In this document: positions 60,813 to 64,000 of the stretch, piece after piece | Position numbering within the stretch: position 1 is the first letter of the stretch | Layout: each line of letters starts with the position of its first letter | From: V1-33 sp039795165 | Lineage (GTDB): Bacteria > Verrucomicrobiota > Verrucomicrobiia > Verrucomicrobiales > V1-33 | Assembly (NCBI GenBank): GCA_039795165.1 | Contig: JBDKER010000014.1 | Coordinates: 1-64,000 of the forward strand | DNA: 64,000 nt | Direction of reading: 5' to 3' | Notes under the pieces: model-generated | The model's input: the letters and a program-made list of their open reading frames with translations, nothing else | Databases searched by the model: none | Told to the model about the DNA's origin: nothing | Program-made: the position numbers and the translations under genes

Positions 60813-62201
60813 TCAATCCTGGGTGATGCGGAAGAAGCGGGCTGATGCGTTCGGGTCGCGGGTGTCGGTGAACTGGAGCGATCCGTCGTTTTGATTTACC
60901 GGGCGGCTGGTGGAACGGCGCCAGTCGGTGAGGTTATCGGAGACCTCGAGGTGGTAACCTTCGGCGAGGGCTGGGGTGATGGGCTGCTGGAACTCGTCGG
61001 TGACGGTGACGAGCGGGGTGCCATCGTCTGTCAGTTCGAGGGCGGTGCGGGCGCGGCCACGGACGACGAGCGGGGTCACGTGGCTGATGGTGCTGCCGGC
61101 TGCGGTGGAGACGCGGACGGAATACAGGCCCGCGTGGCTGGCGGTGAGATTCTGAAGATTGAGCGTGCGTCCGGTCGCCCCGGAGATCTCGCGTCCATTG
61201 AGGAGCCACTGGAAGGAGGCTCCGTCAGCCTGAGTGCCGGCCGAGAGCGTGACTTCAGAGCCTCCGTAGAAGAGACCGCCCTGCGGCTGTGCATCGAGCA
61301 CGGGGCCGCCGCGGAGACCGACCGAATGCCGGTAGCCAGCCGAGATCGCCGTGTAGCCACCACCGCTCAGATTGAGCTGACCCGAGGAATTGTTGCCCCA
61401 TCCAGTCACGGTGCCATCAGCCTTCAGGGCGAGGCCGTGATCCAGTCCTGCGGCGATCGCGGTCACCCCGCTGAGTCCGGCGGGCACGCTGATCTGTCCG
61501 TATTCATCGCTGCCCCATGCGGTCACTGTTCCGTCTGACTTGAGCGCGAGGCTGTGAAATCCACCCGCGGCAATGGCGATCACACCGGAAAGGGCACTGG
61601 GCACCTTGCACTGACCATGGCTGTCACCGCCCCATGCGGTCACAGTGCCATCCGACTTCAGAGCCAGCGTGTGGTCGCGCCCGGCAGCCACCGCGATGAC
61701 ATTGCGGAGACCGGCAGGCGGATTGGTGCGACCATCTCCCGCAAAGCCCCATGCCTTGACGGTGCCATCACGCAGAAGAGCCACGCTGTGAAATGCACCA
61801 GCAGCCACCCCCATGGCGGGCGGAAGATCGTCCGGCACCGAAGTGATTCCATTCAGATCGCTTCCCCATGCGACGACCTTGCCTTCAGAAGTCACCCCAA
61901 GCACGTGACGCATCCCGGCAGAAACCTGCACCGCCCCCGAAAGCACCGCTTCCTCGTCCATGCGTCCCCACACATTCACCGATCCGCCTGGGCTCAGGAC
62001 CGCGTTGAATTCCCAACCAGCCACCACAGAAACCCCCGTGTCCGGCGACTCCTGAGTGAGGCCCTGACCAAACCGCTTGTTGCCGACTCCGGTGATCTCC
62101 GCCGCTTCCAACCCGGTCACGAGAGAAAGTATCAGGAAAGAAAGGGTCGTTGCCCTTACAGCATCGGCTGAGCTGATTTTGTAAAATTCCGAGGTCGTCA
62201 T
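60813..62201 (-). CDS. Secreted RCC1-repeat protein with Ig-like and C-terminal modules
   Basis: 462 residues. Signal peptide region RATTLSFLILSLVTGLEAA. RCC1-like blades from 60 to 300: VVAWGSDLNGITSVPDDLPP, VAAGAFHSVALLRDGTVKAW, VAAGRDHTLALKSDGTVTAW, IAAGGFHSLALKSDGTVTAW and so on (five to six units), a beta-propeller. An Ig-like domain follows (310-385: GASFQWLLNGREISGATGRT) and a short C-terminal beta domain ending ARFFRITQD (as in several secreted Verrucomicrobia proteins). Partner or ligand unknown. Start MTTSEF; the frame is open 34 codons further. Lies 64 bp upstream of the giant protein's start, same strand. Confidence 0.82.
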   Translation of the reverse strand: MTTSEFYKISSADAVRATTLSFLILSLVTGLEAAEITGVGNKRFGQGLTQESPDTGVSVVAGWEFNAVLSPGGSVNVWGRMDEEAVLSGAVQVSAGMRHVLGVTSEGKVVAWGSDLNGITSVPDDLPPAMGVAAGAFHSVALLRDGTVKAWGFAGDGRTNPPAGLRNVIAVAAGRDHTLALKSDGTVTAWGGDSHGQCKVPSALSGVIAIAAGGFHSLALKSDGTVTAWGSDEYGQISVPAGLSGVTAIAAGLDHGLALKADGTVTGWGNNSSGQLNLSGGGYTAISAGYRHSVGLRGGPVLDAQPQGGLFYGGSEVTLSAGTQADGASFQWLLNGREISGATGRTLNLQNLTASHAGLYSVRVSTAAGSTISHVTPLVVRGRARTALELTDDGTPLVTVTDEFQQPITPALAEGYHLEVSDNLTDWRRSTSRPVNQNDGSLQFTDTRDPNASARFFRITQD

Positions 62202-62624
62202 GGCGTTGAGATGTGCGGAGTTTTTGAACGGATGGGGTCGGATTTGGCGAACTCGGGTATGTACGGAGAACACGGAAAGTAGCGTATCTGCAACTAATTC
62301 CAATTAATCACTGTTATTTTTCTTAAGATTCTAGTTATTTCGTGTCCGGTTTTGTAACCGCAGACTAGAATCCTATTACTAGTACTCTGGAACTAGGATC
62401 CTAGTTTCAATCCCTCAGCGCCCAGAATTTTTCCAATTATCTCATTCTCAGCAGATTCCAAAATTCTTGAGCCTAGCCGACCCGGAATCTGCAGCGGCCC
62501 GCGGTGGCATGGAACTCATCCGTTCTTCATGCCGCGCATTCCCCGGCGACGCGAGACTGAGGTCGGCGGCCGTGGTCAATGCCTGTTCTTGCGGCGCGGC
62601 CCCGGGCACCTTCACGGCCCGAGT
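62202..62624. other. AT-rich intergenic/regulatory region
   Basis: 423 bases without a convincing gene, between the GH20-like stop and the RCC1 gene start. It is notably more AT-rich than the rest of the window. It holds the ACTAG repeat element at 62364-62406 and a possible minus-strand promoter (TTGGAA, 16 bp, TACTTT, about 80 bp before the RCC1 ATG). The right part (62470-62624) reads as GC-rich sequence with no clear feature. Confidence 0.6.
62364..62406. repeat. 14-bp-periodic ACTAG repeat with perfect palindrome
   Basis: ACTAG starts at 62364, 62378 and 62392, exactly 14 bp apart. The last copy sits in a perfect 16-bp palindrome, aactaggatcctagtt (62391-62406). actagaatcct (62364-62374) and aggatcctagt (62395-62405) are inverted repeats with one mismatch. 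This is the pattern of a multi-site operator for a dimeric regulator, upstream of the RCC1 gene. Confidence 0.6.
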
Positions 62625-64000
62625 TCAGGGAGTGGCGGGGAGGACGCTATGCCAGTGTGGACCGCAGCGGAATTCGTCGATGAGGTAGGCACCTTTGCCG
62701 TATGGCTGCATGCCGATGACGATGCTGCGGTCTTCGGGATTATCGAAGGCGCGGCTGACGACGTTGGCTTCGGCGTCGGCGGGCTGCCGACCTGGGGCGG
62801 GATTGACCCAGAGCTGCATGATGTCGTGGCCGCGGTGGAAGACGGTGCGCACGACGAGCAGGTAGGTACGGTTGGGTTCCATTTCGATGCCGGCCTGCGA
62901 TGTGTAGATTCCGAAGCTCCGGCCCCAGCCTTTGCCGACATTGGTCCGCATGAGATTGCAGTGGAGGTCGCCAATCGCGGGATCGCGTTCCGCCCGCACG
63001 AGAAAACTGCTCCAGATTTCCGTGCCGTCGCGGCCGAACGCTTCGGCGAGCGGTCGTTCGATCCTGACGTGCGGTGGGCGCCGCCGGTTGGTTTCATCGG
63101 CGTCGTCAGCGGCCACGCGGAGGGCGCGTCCAGCTGATCTCAGCCCCGGGTAGCTGAGTCCCTCGGCGGCCATCACAAGCGGGGCATTTTCCTCCACGAC
63201 CTTCCATGCTCCGCTGAAGCCCCTGCCTCCGGCCAGTCCGTCCACGCGGGTTCCGGCTGGGTAATCGAACGATTCCTCCGCTTCCGGGAGGGCTACGCCC
63301 GCGCCGCTCCATCCTTCGGCGGCCACGGAAAACGCCGACTCCCCCGCCGCGCTGACCGCCTTCACGAAATAAAACCGCTTCGCTCCGCTCGGCGCGTCGG
63401 TGTCGCGGAACGAATTCAGCTTAGTCACATCGCTGGCGGGAAGCAGTGGGGAAATGGGCATCGCGGCTGCTGGATCGGAGGTGGAACCCCGGAAGACCTG
63501 ATAACTCTGCGGAAAATTCCGGCTGTCGCCCCAGAGGACATCGACGGCATCAGGCCGGGTGCCCTGGGTGGCCGTGACCTCACCGGGCACCGAGGGAGCG
63601 GTGGGCTCGCGCACGAGACTGTGCAGCAGGGCCTGCTGAGCCGCTGTGCGCCGCATGACTTCGTCACTGTCCGCATACGGCCATGGACGGACATTCCAGA
63701 TGCGTTCACCGAAGACCGGGAGGCAGGGCAGCAGCATTTCAAGGTGACCTTCCTCCTGATCTGCCGAGCCGAAATCCCAGCTCGCCAGCATGGCTCCAAG
63801 GATCGCGTCCTGACGCGGGGTGAGATCGCGCGCGGCAATGGCGGCTCCGAACGGGCCTTCGTCGCCGAAGCGCGCCACGTGAAACTGTTCTGCGATCCAG
63901 CGGGCCTGCCGCTGCGCCTTCCGGCGTGTCCCGGGCTGAACGTAGAGTGGACGCCACGAAACATTGACGAGCCCGAATCCGGCGGCGAGCTGACCTTCCG
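62625..64000 (-). CDS. GH20-like secreted glycoside hydrolase, C-terminal part (cut by window edge)
   Basis: 458 codons are visible and the frame is open to the window edge, so the 5' end lies outside. The first part (GFGLVNVSWRPLYVQPG, then ILGAMLASWDFGSADQEEGH and LPVFGERIWN) matches the C-terminal part of family 20 glycosidases (beta-N-acetylhexosaminidases), where GxxxxxW...ERxW is typical. The catalytic Asp-Glu pair lies upstream and is not seen. A fibronectin-like stretch (130-240) and a C-terminal lectin/jellyroll-type module (IWSSFLVRAERDPAIGDLHC, YLLVVRTVFHRGHDIMQLWV, YLIDEFRCGPHW) follow, the latter frequent in PVC secreted proteins. Probably degrades host or algal glycans. Confidence 0.75.
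   Translation of the reverse strand, partial: EGQLAAGFGLVNVSWRPLYVQPGTRRKAQRQARWIAEQFHVARFGDEGPFGAAIAARDLTPRQDAILGAMLASWDFGSADQEEGHLEMLLPCLPVFGERIWNVRPWPYADSDEVMRRTAAQQALLHSLVREPTAPSVPGEVTATQGTRPDAVDVLWGDSRNFPQSYQVFRGSTSDPAAAMPISPLLPASDVTKLNSFRDTDAPSGAKRFYFVKAVSAAGESAFSVAAEGWSGAGVALPEAEESFDYPAGTRVDGLAGGRGFSGAWKVVEENAPLVMAAEGLSYPGLRSAGRALRVAADDADETNRRRPPHVRIERPLAEAFGRDGTEIWSSFLVRAERDPAIGDLHCNLMRTNVGKGWGRSFGIYTSQAGIEMEPNRTYLLVVRTVFHRGHDIMQLWVNPAPGRQPADAEANVVSRAFDNPEDRSIVIGMQPYGKGAYLIDEFRCGPHWHSVLPATP

Noticed and set aside
1..64000. Mobile elements, CRISPR arrays, phage genes
   Set aside because: No transposase, integrase, regularly spaced repeat array or phage structural gene was found on either strand.

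Overview
The window is GC-rich, gene-dense DNA with both strands used, and it looks like a chromosomal segment of a Gram-negative PVC-group bacterium, most likely Verrucomicrobiota. The case rests on several features together: an LpxC-FabZ fusion and a separate lpxA (lipid A synthesis), a MurC-MurB fusion, ScpA/ScpB, many secreted coiled-coil/carbohydrate-binding proteins, an SHD1-like domain, RCC1 and choice-of-anchor repeat proteins, a GH20-like enzyme with a C-terminal module of PVC type, and start codons that mostly lack Shine-Dalgarno sequences. The phylum assignment is an inference; no rRNA is present. No transposase, integrase, CRISPR array or phage gene was recognised.

Layout. 1-562: non-coding, packed with unrelated perfect hairpins and short direct repeats, ending at tRNA-Ser(GGA). 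733-7614 (minus): lpxC-fabZ, a small lipoprotein, icd, an MFS transporter, a LolC/E-type permease and a SanA-like protein. 7675-13800: MsbA-like exporter, cyclophilin lipoprotein, a large NosR-ApbE fusion (minus) and a DUF4239 membrane protein. 13880-25367: prfB with a programmed +1 frameshift, leuC, ssb, a divergent RtcB, a cysteine desulfurase, radC, lpxA, an aldehyde dehydrogenase/iron alcohol dehydrogenase pair and a DUF5063 protein. 25523-28487: three translationally coupled secreted coiled-coil/beta-sandwich proteins. 28434-38222: BioF-like enzyme, FKBP isomerase, sigma/anti-sigma/PDZ trio, SGNH hydrolase, secreted EEP-family protein, a Cys-rich metal-site protein, a secreted unknown and an ABC ATPase pair. 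38314-49870: murC-murB plus MTH1-like Nudix, rplS, thioredoxin-fold/SHD1 protein, YkuD transpeptidase, His-rich protein plus permease, MidA-like methyltransferase, scpA/scpB and a second ECF sigma operon.

50310-62201 (minus) is the most unusual part. A very large secreted repeat protein, now split by one in-frame TAG, and an RCC1-repeat protein lie upstream of a tight operon: a 57-codon twin-arginine-type peptide gene, then a SunS-like glycosyltransferase, a PqqD-like protein, an HPr-kinase-like P-loop protein and an NTP_transf_5 nucleotidyltransferase. These are joined by 4- to 8-bp overlaps and followed after 9 bp by another small exported protein. This resembles the kinase/nucleotidyltransferase/PqqD tailoring set of some RiPP (lasso peptide) clusters, but without cyclase or leader peptidase. 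It is the best candidate here for an undescribed system. 62202-62624 is AT-rich regulatory DNA with a 14-bp-periodic ACTAG palindromic element. The window ends inside a GH20-like glycosidase gene.
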